From Magnolia sinica (lineage: Eukaryota; Streptophyta; Magnoliopsida; Magnoliales; Magnoliaceae), in the NCBI RefSeq assembly GCF_029962835.1, contig NC_080574.1, positions 37,949,501 to 38,013,500 on the forward strand: a stretch of DNA of 64,000 nucleotides, given 5' to 3'. The position numbers were made by a program, and so were the translations under genes. The notes under the pieces were generated by a model that saw only the letters and a list, made by a program, of their open reading frames with translations, ran no database searches and was not told the origin of the DNA. Of the stretch, positions 47,937 to 60,500 are shown piece by piece (position 1 is the stretch's first letter; each line of letters begins with the position of its first letter).

Positions 47937-48929
47937 CAAAACATCCGGTAACACTTGATACATTATGGCCACAACATCTGAGAAAGCCCCTCTCTTCGCT
48001 TGCCTCTTCTCTCTTCTTTTTTTCTCTCCCCTTAGTGCCAAAGTAGGCTCATTCTCTAGCAGGGGCAGATCTCCACCAACTGAACTAACAAGCAGGATAC
48101 ATGGTTTAGATGCTCTTGATCGAGTAGTTGTATATTCCATGAGCGGATTGGATGTGTGCATGGGCATCTCTATCATGCTCCGTCAACCCCTACCAAATGA
48201 GTACTCCTTTTGCATCCTTGGTGAGATCATCTTATGTGTTCAAATAATTTAATTTATTTTCTTTATCTATACTTGTTTATGCTGGATTTTATTGCCTCAT
48301 ATATGATGACTCATGTGATGTTATGTGGCAAGAAATCTCAACAGGAGATAATCCAAAGATCTCTCTGGCTGACTTGATGGCCGAATATGATCTGAATCTT
48401 AAAAGTCACGAGTAACTCAAAAAGGATAACAATACACTATAGCTATAAGACACATGTTGTGTATTTCACTCACATGTCAACGTCATCTATTCACCATAGC
48501 GTCCTCATGATCGAAAATGCATATTGATCGAAATATGGTTGTGGCAAATAACATATTCAACCGATACATCATAGAATCTTCCAAAAACCCTTATAGCCAA
48601 AATTATTTAAGTAGCGGAGTAACAACAATGCCAAGTTGGCCAGGTTTAATAGTGTACTATGCATGTTCGTGCAGAGAAAGAGATAACGCCCACCAACGTG
48701 TGGCATTGCAAGAGGCTTTCATCCACGTAATAACGTAATAAGAACCAAACGTATTGCTCAATAAGTCATGACTATTTTCATGCCTAAACGGTTATTTCCA
48801 CATTAGCATACGTGAAAAGTGCCTACGAAGATTTCTCTCTATCTACCGCTAAAAAAATCTATAAATAGGAGAAAATTTGAAAAGCTTTAGATCCTCATCA
48901 ACCCAACACATATCAAATCTGTAGTGCAG
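47937..48929. other. Unassigned sequence with a TATA-bearing LTR-like end
   Basis: An open frame at 47,965-48,252 (MATTSEKAPLFACLFSLLFF start) has no family I recognise; the opposite strand is also open over much of it, so it is doubtful as a gene. From about 48,380 the sequence looks like an LTR: a TATA box CTATAAATAGG at about 48,859 followed by an R/U5-like tract that is split by the LINE and resumes at 50,703. Confidence 0.35.
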
Positions 48930-48947
48930 CGCTACCTATCTTATCTT

Positions 48948-50684
48948 CTTTTTTTTGGAAAAAATCCTCATAATCCATTAATCAACATCATATACAGCCA
49001 TTCGGGTGGGTCCTTACAAAAAGAAAGAGGACCACACCTACCGTGTAACCACAGACAAAAAACCAGAAAAGAAGGCAAAAAGTCCTCTCATGGGACGCAG
49101 CACAACGCTATGCAACACAGACCCTCAGCTTCAAAAGGGGAAAAGGGTCATGAGGGTCTAACGGTGCCCAATCCCGTGTTGTCCAGCAAAAGTTGTCCTC
49201 TTACTAGCCTCGGGACAGAGGAACGGCTTGTGTAGATTTGATCCGGGCACCCGTCACTCACCAATCTAGCTAAAGCATCTGCCACTGAGTTCCTCTCGCG
49301 GAAGATATGTGAGAAATGCATATTGAGGCTCCATCTTTTTTGTCTGATTGCACCTATAATATACCAAACTTTCCAGGGAATGGAAGTTGTGAGATCCTCC
49401 GCTGCTTCGACAGTAACTTTGGAATCAGATTGAACGACAATTTTGGCGCGCCCCATGTTGGAGCAAATGATCAAACCATCAAGCATGGCTTGGGCTTCTG
49501 CTACTGTGTTAGAGGCGGTCCCGTAGTATCTATGAAAAGTGAAAATAAGCTTTCCAGAGTTGTCCCGGCACACACCTCCCCCTCCACTCTCCCCTGGATT
49601 GCTTCTCGACGATCCGTCTATATTGAGTTTCAGCCAGTCCTTCGGGTGATCGGTTTGCCAGGCTAAGAATGAGAGGGGTTGGAAATCTGCAAGGCGCTGA
49701 GGATGGCGTTCTCAACCATGGATTGCCTATCTGAGGTTGGGATGGTCGAGCCAATCTCTTGCAGCCAGCGGGAGACCCTGGTGATGATGGATTTTTCAGA
49801 CATGTTGTGACCTTCGAATCTTGCTGCGTTTCTGCTTAACCACAGCTCCCAGATGAGAATGCAGGGAAGGAGGCAAGCTAGGATGGCAGAGCAAGATTTT
49901 TGACTAGCTGAAGAAGTCCAAAGTTGGATACGTTGAAGAATTGTTTGGCCTTGAATGTAAGGAATGTCGAATAGTCTGCTGAAGAATCCCCAGGCCCTCC
50001 TAGCAATACGACCATGAGAGAAGTTGTGATCTAGACTCTCCACCGCGCCCTGCTAACTGTTAACGCCCCAAACATGCTGCTAGTTGCTCGGAAGCAGAGT
50101 ATCAGTGTGGTTGCTATCAACTAATGGAGGAGCGTGAGGATGTGGCTGAACTAGGAGCTATCTATTGTGGGCCAGACTCATAGAAGATGAACCGGCCGAG
50201 TGAGGAAACCTGCAGCACATTTTGATACAATAGGAACACCAAATCTCTGTACCACTGAATCAATTGGGACCGCCCTGCGAATCATTTTCCACATGAAAAC
50301 CGCTAATTTAGGAGGAAGGTGTTTATTCCAGATCCATGTGGTCCATGGAATCTGGGGTTGGTGCCGTCTGATGCCATTACCTACTGTTTTAAGGGAGAAG
50401 ACTCCAGATGAAGATAAGTCCCATATCAATATATCAGGACGGTTTGAAATAGCCACCTCAAAAGCCAAAATTGTTCGCATTGCTGTTGGGGATATAATAT
50501 CCTAGATATCAAAAAATTTCCATGTACCTGAAATGGGATTGAAGTCGCTGATTGAGGCATTGAGTAATTGATTTGGGATGGTTGTCACCGCAGCTCCAAC
50601 CAGGATCCCGTTTCCCGACCAGTTGTGGAACCAAAAACTAATGTTCCCTACTCCAAGAAGCCATCTAGAATGAGAGAGGGTGAA
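48948..50684 (-). mobile_element. 5'-truncated L1-type LINE, 1.74 kb, 18-bp TSD
   Basis: Flanked by an exact 18-bp duplication CGCTACCTATCTTATCTT (48,930-48,947 and 50,685-50,702). The element reads minus; its 3' end is a short poly(A), seen as the T run at about 48,949-48,956. From 5' to 3' it encodes the zf-RVT region (about 50,480-50,180, with TWIWNKHLPPKLAVFMWKM), a linker (about 50,043-49,663) and an RNase H domain (about 49,650-49,148: LKLNIDGSSRSNPGESGGGG, AEAQAMLDGL, VVQSDSK, RERNSVADALARL). The endonuclease and RT core are missing by 5' truncation. At least one frameshift separates the blocks. The RNase H frame is nearly intact. Confidence 0.92.
49148..49660 (-). pseudogene. RNase H domain of the LINE ORF2
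   Basis: A plant LINE-type RNase H (RVT_3 family). The DGS motif near the start, the AEAQA helix with Glu, the QSD motif and the terminal NSVADALA motif supply the expected acidic residues. It is open from about 49,660 to a stop at 49,148 but lacks its own start, and is out of frame with the upstream block. Confidence 0.85.
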
Positions 50685-50702
50685 CGCTACCTATCTTATC
50701 TT

Positions 50703-51554
50703 ATCTTAGTTCAGTTTATCTTCAATTAGTAGAATAATCCAACCTGTTTGCATTGATACACTAGTCGATTTTATTGTAGGAGTAATGTAATTCCATTTGG
50801 CTACGTTGATATGCTGGACCAACTTGGATTAGGAGTAGTATAATTTTCTTCCATTTATGTCGAGCGTTGGATCACAAGGATAATCTTTTGTTTTTCTTTT
50901 CAGTACTATAATTCCTTTTGTCTACATCTAAGTTGTTGGACCAAGGAAGACTTAGATCCAAGGCCCCACCATCTACGTCATAGATGTTGGATCATTAAAG
51001 AATACTTTTGTAATTATTATTTTTTTCATTTCAATTAGTACAATAGAGTTTCTTCTACTCTCACATTACATGACTCAGATAATTTCAGCTATTATAGCGA
51101 GAAAAGGTCCTTTTGACCAAAAGGCAAAGAGAACTTGTTAAGATGACCAAACCTCACATTCGCAAATCACCCTCTCCATGTCTATCTCGACTCTTGGGGT
51201 CATAAGTGTTCTATTCCAATCAAGATGTAACGGGCTATGACATGCCCGACATACACATGTACTAATGACTGAATTTCAAGGTAAACACCTTTTGTGTTTC
51301 GGATGGGACCCGTATGCATCATTTAATTCAATTCTACAACATGTTGAGTAGAAGGTTCACAAGACTTTCTGCCAATCTAAAACATTGGGAGATGTCACAT
51401 CTACAGGAAGAAATTTCTATGAATAATGAGCCTCAACCCCCTTGTCCTTTTGAAGCCAGATCATATTCAATAATGATCTAGCAAAATGGATGAATGATAT
51501 GGATATATAATACATGGGTGAGGCTAGGGCCGCACCTAATCCGCTCCTCAGGAC
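50703..51554. other. LTR-like tail and unassigned sequence
   Basis: Continues the LTR-like tract interrupted by the LINE (TTAGTTCAGTTTATCTTC, then repeated GTTGGATCA words). Around 51,060-51,460 there may be retrotransposon leader or gag debris, with no conserved motif. The end (about 51,460-51,545) contains a piece of foldback right arm like those at 40.9 and 44.3 kb. Confidence 0.3.
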
Positions 51555-52430
51555 GTGTTATAATTGGACTAGGATTGACGAATTCATGTGGAGCTTAAGG
51601 GGAGAATTTGGATGGGTTCCAAACTCCTTGACCGTATAAACTACATAAGCAGGATGGATTCCCAAGCTTAATCTCATCCCCTGCTTCTCTAAAGGGTGTA
51701 AGAAGGCAATCACCTACGGAGCTATGGCTTGCCAATCAGGTACACTTTTTATTTAATTTCCATATAGCTTGATACATTTTAATTCCGAATAAAGTTTACA
51801 ATTGTACTAGGTGCAATTGGACATATTATAATATTTTACTTTTGATCCATTAATTAGATAGTTACGATTGCTTGATCATTGTGAAGCTAGAGAGAGATGC
51901 ACCATCGGCAACGAGACCCACAATTTGGATGGTCAGGATGGCTGTACATCAGTCCCATGTGAGGGTAATGAGTTACCACCATTTACTAAATATTGTAAAA
52001 TTAACAAAGGAATCTTAACCATGATCAAAACTGGTCAAAAGCATCGGCCCATTCTCTGGATGGATCACCAGTTATCCAGTGACCAATACATGCACGGCTA
52101 CTGAACTTTTGACCGTCAAAGATGGAACTTCTAAAAGATCCTATCCAGTGATATTTCTAGCCCATGATCAATACATAATGGGCCATGTTACATCTTGATT
52201 GGTACAGATCTGCGGTACGGTTAATGCCATGGCCCACTGAACCAGCCTTCAAAGCTGATTGTCTAGTGAGCAAAGTCCATGGGACCCACCCTAATGCATC
52301 TGTTTCATCCACGGAAATGGATTGGCAGGTGTACCACACACCACCGACCTGGCTGGTGTCTTTACCTCACCAAGTTTTGTGGGTCCCATCATGATGTATG
52401 TGTTAATATCCAAACCGTCCGTTCATTTGG
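51555..52430 (+). repeat. Direct duplication, copy 1 (partner 55,194-56,078)
   Basis: About 880 bp recurs 3.6 kb downstream with high similarity. It includes a TATA-like stretch (CGTATAAACTACATAAGCAG), a short possible exon ATGGCTTGCCAATCAG followed by GTACAC, and GAGACCCACAATTTGGATGG. The copy stops exactly where copia sequence begins at 52,431. Confidence 0.85.
52318..52430. mobile_element. Left end of a GGGCCC-core foldback element, truncated by copia sequence
   Basis: Starts GGATTGGCAGGTGTACCACA, with CATCATGATGTATGTG and CAAACCGTCCGTTCATTTGG, then breaks. The full-length equivalent is at 55,966-56,549. Confidence 0.75.
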
Positions 52431-52539
52431 AATGCCTTGTTTAGGATTTTGAGATACCTAAAAGTCAGTATGGCCTATGGTTTCCATTATAATGGTTATC
52501 CTGTTGTATTAGAAGGATACAGTGATGTTAACTAATCAC

Positions 52540-53028
52540 TAATTTAGATGAGACAAAATCCACTAGTGGATATGTCTTTATTTTAGGTGAACGAGTAGTC
52601 TCTTGGAAGTCTACCAAGTAGACATGTATCGCTCGATCAATTATGGAATCCAAGTTTATTACCTTAGAAAAGGTTGGATCAGAAGCTGAGTGGCTTAGAA
52701 ATCTCTTAGTTGATATACCATTGTGGCCAAAACCTGCATCGATCGTGTCTATTCATTGTGATTGTCAAGCAGGTATTGCAAAAGCAATGAGTAAAATATT
52801 TAATGGAAAGATCAGGCATATTAGACTCAAACGCAACATAGTGAAACACATGTTGCATGATGAAATCATATCTATTGACTTTGTGAGGTCAAAAAAGAAT
52901 CTTGTCGATCCTCTAACCAAAGGACTATCTAAAATATTAGTCAACAATACATCGAAGGGAATAAGGCTAAACCTAATATATAAACTATCAGTGTCAACAA
53001 CCCAACCTATACAAGTGCAGATCCCGTG
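52540..53028 (+). pseudogene. Copia RNase H fragment
   Basis: Degrades the RNA strand during reverse transcription in intact elements. The frame 52,643-53,028 is open (SEAEWLRNLLVDIPLWPKP, HCDCQAGIAKA, SKKNLVDPLTKGLS), and upstream in-frame text is interrupted by one TAG after STK. Inactive remnant. Confidence 0.85.
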
Positions 53029-53531
53029 AAATAGGTTCAATGGGTAAACAACAAGACACAAGGTAGATGATTGCATTGAGATATATAAGCCCCTTCTGTG
53101 GTGTACAGTGCGAGCAACAACGTAGAAGAATGAGTTTTTTAGAACTATTAATGAATCCATAACCATATATTTTATGGTGTATACAGTTGCTGTATACACT
53201 TGATAAAATTCACCTATATGGGTGTAGAAGTGGAAGCCGCTTCTTATGAGAATTTAGACGAATTCTCTAGATCATTCATGAAATCTAGGTAATTGTGTAT
53301 GGCCGAAAAGTATCAAACCACAGAATCACTTGCAGAGGAAGAGTTGTGTGAGTGACATGTACTTGCGATTTACATTAAAAGGATTCAGGTTCAAGACTAT
53401 GATATCGCCTGATTCCTGTAGACATGTCTTACTTACTCTGATGTTGGTTCAAGTATATGGTGACACCGGCACCATTACATAACTATTACGTTTTAACCTG
53501 GAAGACTTTTATTTTAAAACATGTAGGGGAT

Positions 53532-54453
53532 TGTTGTATTTTGTTTCAAAATTAATATTAAAATCGAAATTTCAAATATTTCGGTTTCCCTCCACATTTG
53601 AAATTTCTATTGATTTTGAATTGTGGGTTTTGTCCCACATCGGATTTAATAAAAAAAATATTTTGTATATAAGATAAGCTTTTTGCCTTGGGACATAAGC
53701 CCCATTTAGGGGGTATTTGAATTTGGTCCTATAAGGGGGCTATGCCAATATCTTTAACCTATGTCGTTGACCACACACGGGCATGGACGCTGAGCTAAGC
53801 CGAGTACGAGTCCGTGTGCGGGCTGGGTTGGGCAAGGGCGCGGGTGCGGGTGCAGGTGTACTCGCATGGGTGTATGTGTGTGGGTACTCGTAGGACTTTA
53901 TTTGCGAGAGTGTACTCGCATTTGCGCATTTTCATTTTAAACTAGAGAGACGCGACTATTCGGTTGGTCGCACCTATTAGGTTTAAACTCAACGGACCTA
54001 ACTATTTTCTAAAGGGTGCATAATGCACCACTTCGGAGTCTATAAAAGGACTTCCATTCTAGTTTCAAAGTACGAAAAAAAAAATCATTTTATTTTTCTC
54101 CTCTAAAAACTCTTTCTGTTCTTCTGGTTCTGGTTTAAGAATTTTTGCTGAGTTTGTTGCTGAGTCAACTCAGCACTGTCGGGTTAAACTGCAAGTGGTT
54201 CGGGCCAGCGTACAGTGAGTGCACCGCTGGGACCGAGTTATAGTCATTGTATCCTGGAGGTCGATTGCTTTGAAAACCTGCTGAACTTGGGACACTGTCC
54301 AAGGGGAGAAAATTCGATTTCAAGCAGAGTGACTGATGTCACACTTCGACTCAATTCAATAAATCTTTTTTCTCAAATTTTATTTTCTTTTTTAGTTCTC
54401 AATTTTTATTTTTATTTTTAGTAGTCTATTTAATTCAACCAAATATTCTAACA
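53532..54453 (+). repeat. 3' LTR of the truncated copia element
   Basis: Begins TGTTGTATTTTGTTTC and ends ATATTCTAACA (922 bp). A TATA box TATAAAAGG lies at 54,041 after the line TTCGGAGTC, followed by an R/U5 region ending in T-rich text. Its orientation agrees with the RNase H frame. No matching 5' LTR occurs in the window. Confidence 0.82.
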
Positions 54454-55193
54454 AGAACCACCTAAAGTAGGGTTTGTAGGGACCAAATGCTATGTTTGCA
54501 CATGTGATGCTATAATAACATTATCTAAATCAAGTAACTTTAATGGCAATGTCCATCTTAGTGTCATTTCAAAACTTTCCAAATGTAAGGGTTACAAGGA
54601 CCAAAGAGCATGTTGGCGCATGTGGCATTGTAATGGCGCTGTCCTAATCACATGGACCATATCACGTTAGGAGTTACGTTAGCAAGTCTGATACAGGTGG
54701 ATTATTCAAGAAGGATGGTAGCACATTTAGGTTTAATTTCTAAAAACTCATTATTTTAATATTATGGGAAAATGTCGTTCTTAAAAGTAGAGATAGAAAA
54801 TTTAATTTAATGATAAAAAAAAATAATTAGAAAATCTTGTATTTCACAAATTCTCAGGAAATATGACTATGTGGATAAAAGAAAAGTTAGTTTCATGGGA
54901 AGTAGTATTTCATTTCCTCTCCATCCAAACAGAAAAGGAAGTTCGACCACCAGCTTGTTCCCATTTGCAGGTTGGATGATAACTCATGGCTCTAGAGAAG
55001 ATCTCCTGAAAAAAAATGACGGTGACTCTTCCTGCGTCCACATGGTATGTTTGAATGCAAACCGTCCGTATCGCTGACCCAATAGGCCACAACTGAAAGA
55101 TAATATGACCAAGAATACCAGTGGACACCACAAATTTGTGTTTCATCTAAAATCATGCAAGGGATGATGCACTGCAACTATGTCGTATGCAAA
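54454..55193. other. Non-coding spacer
   Basis: AT-rich sequence with no recognisable gene. Short open frames near 54,871-55,146 on both strands have no family. Confidence 0.5.
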
Positions 55194-56078
55194 GTGTTAT
55201 AATTAGACTAGGATTGTCGAATTCGTGTGGAGCTTAAGGAGAGAATTCCAATTGGTTCTAAAGTCCTTGACCTTGTAAACTATATAAGTAGGGATGGATA
55301 CCCAAACTTATATATAACTAAAGCTTCTATTCTCATCCCTGCTTCTCTAAAGGGTGTAAGGTGTTGCCAATCAGGTACACCTTTTATTTAATTTAATTAT
55401 TTAATTTTCATATAGCATGATACATTTTAATTCCGAATAAAGTTTACAACTGTACCATGTGCAATTGGACGTATTATAATATTTTACTTTTGATCCATTA
55501 ATTGGATAGTTACGATTGCTTGATCATTGGGAAGTTAGAGAGATATGCTCCAACGGCAATGAGACCCACAATTTGGATGGTCAGGATGGCTGTACATCAG
55601 GCCCATATAAGGGTAATGAGTTACCACCATTTATTAAATATTGCAAAATTAACAAAGGTATCTTGACCATGATCAAAACTGGTCAAAAGCCTCGGCCCAT
55701 TCTCTGGATGGATCACCAGTTATCCAGTGACCAATACATGCACGGCTACTGCACTTTTGACAGTCAAAGATGGAACTTCTGAAAGATCCTATCCAGTGAT
55801 ATTTCTAGCCCATGATCAATACATAATGTGCCATGTTACATCTTGATTGGTACAGATCTGCGGTATGTTTAATGCCATGGCCCACTGAACCAGCCTTCAA
55901 AGCCGATTGTCTGGTGACCAAAGTCCATGGGGCCCACCCTAATGCATCTGTTTCATCCACGGAAACGGATTGGCTGGTGTACCACACACCACCGACCTGG
56001 CTGGTGTGTTTACCTCACCAAGTTTTGTGGGTCCCATCATGATGTATGTGTTAATATCCAAACCGTCCGTCCATTTGG
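55194..56078 (+). repeat. Direct duplication, copy 2 (partner 51,555-52,430)
   Basis: Same order as copy 1, including the TATA-like ACTATATAAGTAGG. It carries a small insertion (AACTTATATATAACTAAAGC), and the ATG-containing segment before TTGCCAATCAGGTACACC is lost. Copy 2 continues into a complete foldback element that copy 1 lacks. Confidence 0.85.
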
Positions 56079-56549
56079 CGAGCTCATAGTAAGGCTTGAG
56101 CAGAATAATAAGACAGATCCAAAGATAAAGTGGACCACAGTGCAAAAAGGAGTGGAAGATTGAACTTCTACCATTGAAGCTCTTTTGGAGGTCATAGAAG
56201 TTTTGGATTAATATGATATTTTTTTTTCCCTCTTCATTTAGGTCAATGTGACATTATGAACGGATTGGATAGAAAATAAGCATTATGGTGGGCTTATGAA
56301 TGTTTTAACGGTGAGAGTAATTGTCTACTGTTATTTTTGGTGTGGTCCATTTGAACTTTGGATGTGACTCATTTTTAACCTTTTAATTTAAAATAATCTC
56401 TCCAAATAAATAAACGGTGTGGATATAATAAATACATCATTGTGGGGCCCATGTAACTTTGATCATCTTTAAACGGTTCAAGCTAGAGCTCGTCTTTGCA
56501 GGACACGTACACCAGCCAGGTTGGTGGTGCGTGGTACACCTGCCAATCC
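55966..56549. mobile_element. GGGCCC-core foldback element, complete, with terminal inverted repeats
   Basis: Ends GGATTGGCTGGTGTACCACA and TGGTACACCTGCCAATCC are inverted, extending through CCGACCTGGCTGGTGT/ACACCAGCCAGGTTGG. The core has GTGGGTCCCATCATGATGTA on the left and ATTGTGGGGCCCATGTAACT on the right. About 584 bp. Confidence 0.85.
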
Positions 56550-57596
56550 TCTTCCTTCATCAAAGCTGTCCACCTTACCTTACCAGCTTATTATAAGGCA
56601 TGAGCTAAAAAGCAAAGTCTCGCACAAGAAAAATATCCTTGACTGATTACTCATGGTCATTATATGACAAAACAAAATAGACGGATGTGGTTACACTCAT
56701 AATCGATTCATGACTAGGAATATTCTATTAAATGAGGTTGTTGGTGTCGTAGTGCATGGAAGGAAGTATATTCGTTGAATGATGTAGGGAAAGTCGTTTT
56801 GCATAATAAAAGAAAATAAAGAAGGTCATATAAGTCAGTTTAGAGATTAGAATACTTTCATTTGTTGTTCTTATCTTTGAACAAGTGGAATCTTGAATCA
56901 GGTCAGGTTATCTGCATGTTGGCTTTTAAATAAATAAATAAATAAATAAACTTTTTTGACGTGTACTCACACACCTCATACACGCCCCCACACTCATACC
57001 ATAGTGGGTGCTCGAAAGTGGAGTCAAAACTAAGTACGAGGAGAGAATTTTTTCCGACTGTACGACCCTCTTATGGGCCACGTATCTTATTAAGTCCTCC
57101 CGTACTTAACTTCCAAGAATAAGCCCATTCTGAATGGACAACTTTTCACAGGTCAAAAATGCTCCTACTTTATCAATTTCACTCTATTCTCATCGCTACA
57201 CCCAAATACAAGTCCGGACTCATCTCTATCATCCCTACTCTTTTTCACCCATTTTCTTCGCTAAATCTCCGTAGAATCTCCATCCTACTATCACATTACA
57301 TCTTTTATGTTTCATTCTACTCAAGGCTACCTACGTTCTTTTTCTGAGAGGACGTGGATGCATTGATAAACATGAAATCTTGAAGGTTTGGAAGATAAAG
57401 AGAGAGGTGTTTGGAAGATGAGAAGATGGTTGTGTAAATAAGAAGAGAGGTGTTTGGAAGATGAAGAGTGAGGTGTTTGGAAGATGAGAAGATGGTAGAG
57501 GGTTTTAGAAAAAGAGAGGGTTTTAGGAAGGGAGATGAAGAAAGGGTTTAGGAAAGAGGAAGATGAGGCTTTGGGCATGTGGGGGACCTCAATTCC
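56550..57596. other. Non-coding stretch leading into the satellite
   Basis: No gene recognised. From about 57,380 to 57,550 a purine-rich text repeats (GAGGTGTTTGGAAGATGA and GAAGATGG words three to four times), forming an irregular minisatellite directly before the 21-bp array. Confidence 0.55.
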
Positions 57597-60500
57597 ATGC
57601 ATTTCATGGTGAATTTTGGTGAATTCCCTTTACTTCATGGTCAACTCCATGCATTTTGTGGTCAATTCCCTTCACTTCACTGTCAATTCCATGCATTTTG
57701 CGGTGAATTCCAATAATTTCCTTCACTTCACGCTCAATTTCATGCATTTTGCGGTGAATTCCGGTGAATTTCCTTCACTTCACGGTCAATTCCATGCATT
57801 TTACGGTGAATTACATCACTTCACGGTCAATTCCATGCATTTCGAGGTGAATTTCCTTCACTTCGCGGTCAATTCCATGCATTTCGCAGTGAATTCCGGT
57901 GAATTCCCTTTACTTCACGGTCAATTTCATGCATTTTGCGGTCAATTCCCTTCACTTCACAGTCAATTCCATGCATTTCGCGGTGAATTCTGGCGAATTC
58001 CCTTCACTTCATGGTCAATTCCATGCATTTTGCGGTGAATTTCGGCAAATTCCCTTCATTTCACGGTCAATTCCATGCATTTTGTGTTGAATTTTAATCA
58101 CTTTACGGTCAAATCCATGCATTTCGAGGTGAATTTCCTTCACTTCACGGTCAATTCCATGCATTTCGCGGTGAATTCCAGTGAATTCCCTTCACTTCAT
58201 GGTCAATTCCATGCATTTTGCGGTGAATTTCTTTCACTTCGCGGTTAATTCCATGCATTTCGCGGTGAATTTTGACAAATTCTCTTCACTTCACGGTCAA
58301 TTCTATGCATTTCGCGGTCATTTCCTTCACTTTGTGGCCAATTACATGCATTTCGCAGTGAATTCCGACGAATTCCCTTCACTTTACGGTCAATTCCATG
58401 TATTTCGCAGTGAATTCCTTTCGCTTCACGGTCAATTCCATGCATATCGTGGTGAATTCCCTTCACTTCGCAGTCAATTCCATGCATTTCATGGTCAATT
58501 CCCTTCACGGTCAATTCTATGCATTTTACGGTGAATTCCCTTAACTTCACCGTCAATTCCATTCATTTCGCGATCAATTTCCTTCACTTCGCAATCAATT
58601 CCATGCATTCTGCAATGAATTTCGGAGAATTTCCTTCCCTTCACAGTCAATTCCATGCATTTCGCGGTCAACTCCCTTCACTTCACAGTCAATTCCATGC
58701 ATTTCGCAGTAAATTCCCTTCACTTCATGGTCTATGTATTTCGCGGTGAATTCCCTTCACTTCACGGTCAATTCCATGCATTTCACGGTGAATTCTCTTC
58801 ACTTCACGATCAATTCCATGCATTTGGTAATTAATTCCCATCACTTCACAGTCAATTCCATTCATTTCGCAGTCAATTCCATGCATTTCGCGGCAAATTC
58901 CCTTCAATTCACAATCAATTCCATGCATTTCGCGGTCAATTCCCTTCACTTCATGGTCAATTCCATGCATTTCGCGGTCAATTTTCTTCACTTTGCGATC
59001 AATTCCATGCATTTCGCGGTGAATTCTGGCGAATTCCTTTCACTTCACGATCAATTCTATTCATTTCGAGGTCAATTCCCTTCACTTCGCTGTCAATTCC
59101 ATGCACTTCGCAATGAATTCCCTTCACTTCACGATCAATTCCATGCATTTCGTGGTCAATTTCCTTCACTTTGCGATCAATTCCCTTCATTTCACGATCA
59201 ATTTCATACATTTCGCGGTGAATTTCGGTGAATTCCCTTCACTTCACGGTCAATTCCATGCATTTCGCAATGGATTCCGCCGAATTCCCTTCACTTCACG
59301 GTTAATTCCAAGCATTTTGCGATGAATTTCCTTCACTTCGCGGTCAATTCCATGCATTTCGCAATGAAATTGACTGTGAATGCTTGGAATTGACCGTCAA
59401 GTGAAGGGAATTCGCCGAAATTCACCGCGAAATGCATGGAATTGACCGCGACGTGAAGGAAATTCGCCACGAAATGCATTGAATTGACCATGAAGTGAAG
59501 GGAATTGACCGCGAAATGCATGGAATTGACCGTGAATTGAAGGGAATTTGCCGAAATTCACCGCGAAATGCATGGAATTGACCGCGAAGTGAAAAAAATT
59601 CACCCCGAAATACACGAAATTGACCGTGAAGTGAAGGGAATTTGTCGGAATTCATCGTGAAATGCATGGAATTTGACCGTGAAGTGAAGGGAATTCGCCA
59701 GAATTCATCGCAAAATGCATGAAATTGACTACAAAGTGAAGGCAATTGACCGCGAAATGCATGGAATTAACCGTGATGTGAAGGAATTCACCGTGAAGTG
59801 CATGGAATTGACCGCTATGTGAAGGGAATTTGACTGTGAAATGAATGGAATTGACCGTGAAGTGAAGGGAATTCGCCGGAATTCACCGCGAAATGCATGG
59901 AATTGACCGCGAAGTGAAGGAAATTCACCGCGAAATGCATGGAATTGACCGTGAAGTGAAGGGAATTCACCGCGAAATGCATGGAATTGACCGTGAAGTG
60001 AAGGGAATTCGCCGAAATTCACTGCGAAATGCATGGAATTGAAGTGAAGGGAATTGACCGCGAAATGCATGAAATTGACCATGAAGTGAAGGGGATTCGC
60101 CGAAATTCTCCGCGAAATACATGGAATTAACCACAAAGTGAAGGAAATTCACGGTGAAATGCAATGAATTGACCATGAAGTGAAGGAAATTCACTGGAAT
60201 TCACCCCGAAATGCATGTAATTGACCGCGAAGTGAAGGAAATTCACTGTTAAATGCATGGAATTGACTATGAAGTGAAGGGAATTCACCGGAATTCACCG
60301 CAAAATGCATGGAATTGACCGTGAAGTGAAGGGAATTGACCGCGAAATGCATGGAATTGACCGTGAAGTGAAGGGAATTCACTGAATTCACCGCGAAATG
60401 CATGGAATTGACCGCGAAGTAAAGAAAACTCATCGTGAAATGCATGGAATTGACCGTGAAGTAAAGAGAATTCACCAGAATTCACTGCAAAATACATGGA

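Larger units (their letters stand above)
52431..54453 (+). mobile_element. 5'-truncated Ty1/copia element with its 3' LTR
   Basis: The remaining interior encodes the pol C-terminus: ETKSTSGYVFILGERVVSWK, then a TAG, then IARSIMESKFITLEK and KNLVDPLTKGLSKI, i.e. the RNase H domain. A polypurine GTAGGGGAT precedes the LTR at 53,532. Earlier stops (about 52,530-52,545) also break the frame. The gag, integrase and RT parts and the 5' LTR are absent. Confidence 0.88.

Noticed and set aside
47965-48252. 95-codon frame with a signal-peptide-like start (MATTSEKAPLFACLFSLLFF)
   Set aside because: Both strands are open here, no family is recognised, and it lies between a solo LTR and LTR-like DNA. Kept only as unassigned sequence.
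49316-49666. Plus-strand frame of 116 codons
   Set aside because: Antisense to the LINE RNase H domain, which has the conserved motifs.
52765-53199. Minus-strand frame of 144 codons
   Set aside because: Antisense to the copia RNase H fragment.
57616-58038. Long repetitive frame (140 codons) and its relatives as protein genes
   Set aside because: The frames follow from a 21-bp repeat period and occur on both strands; no start context, splice signals or non-repeat domain.
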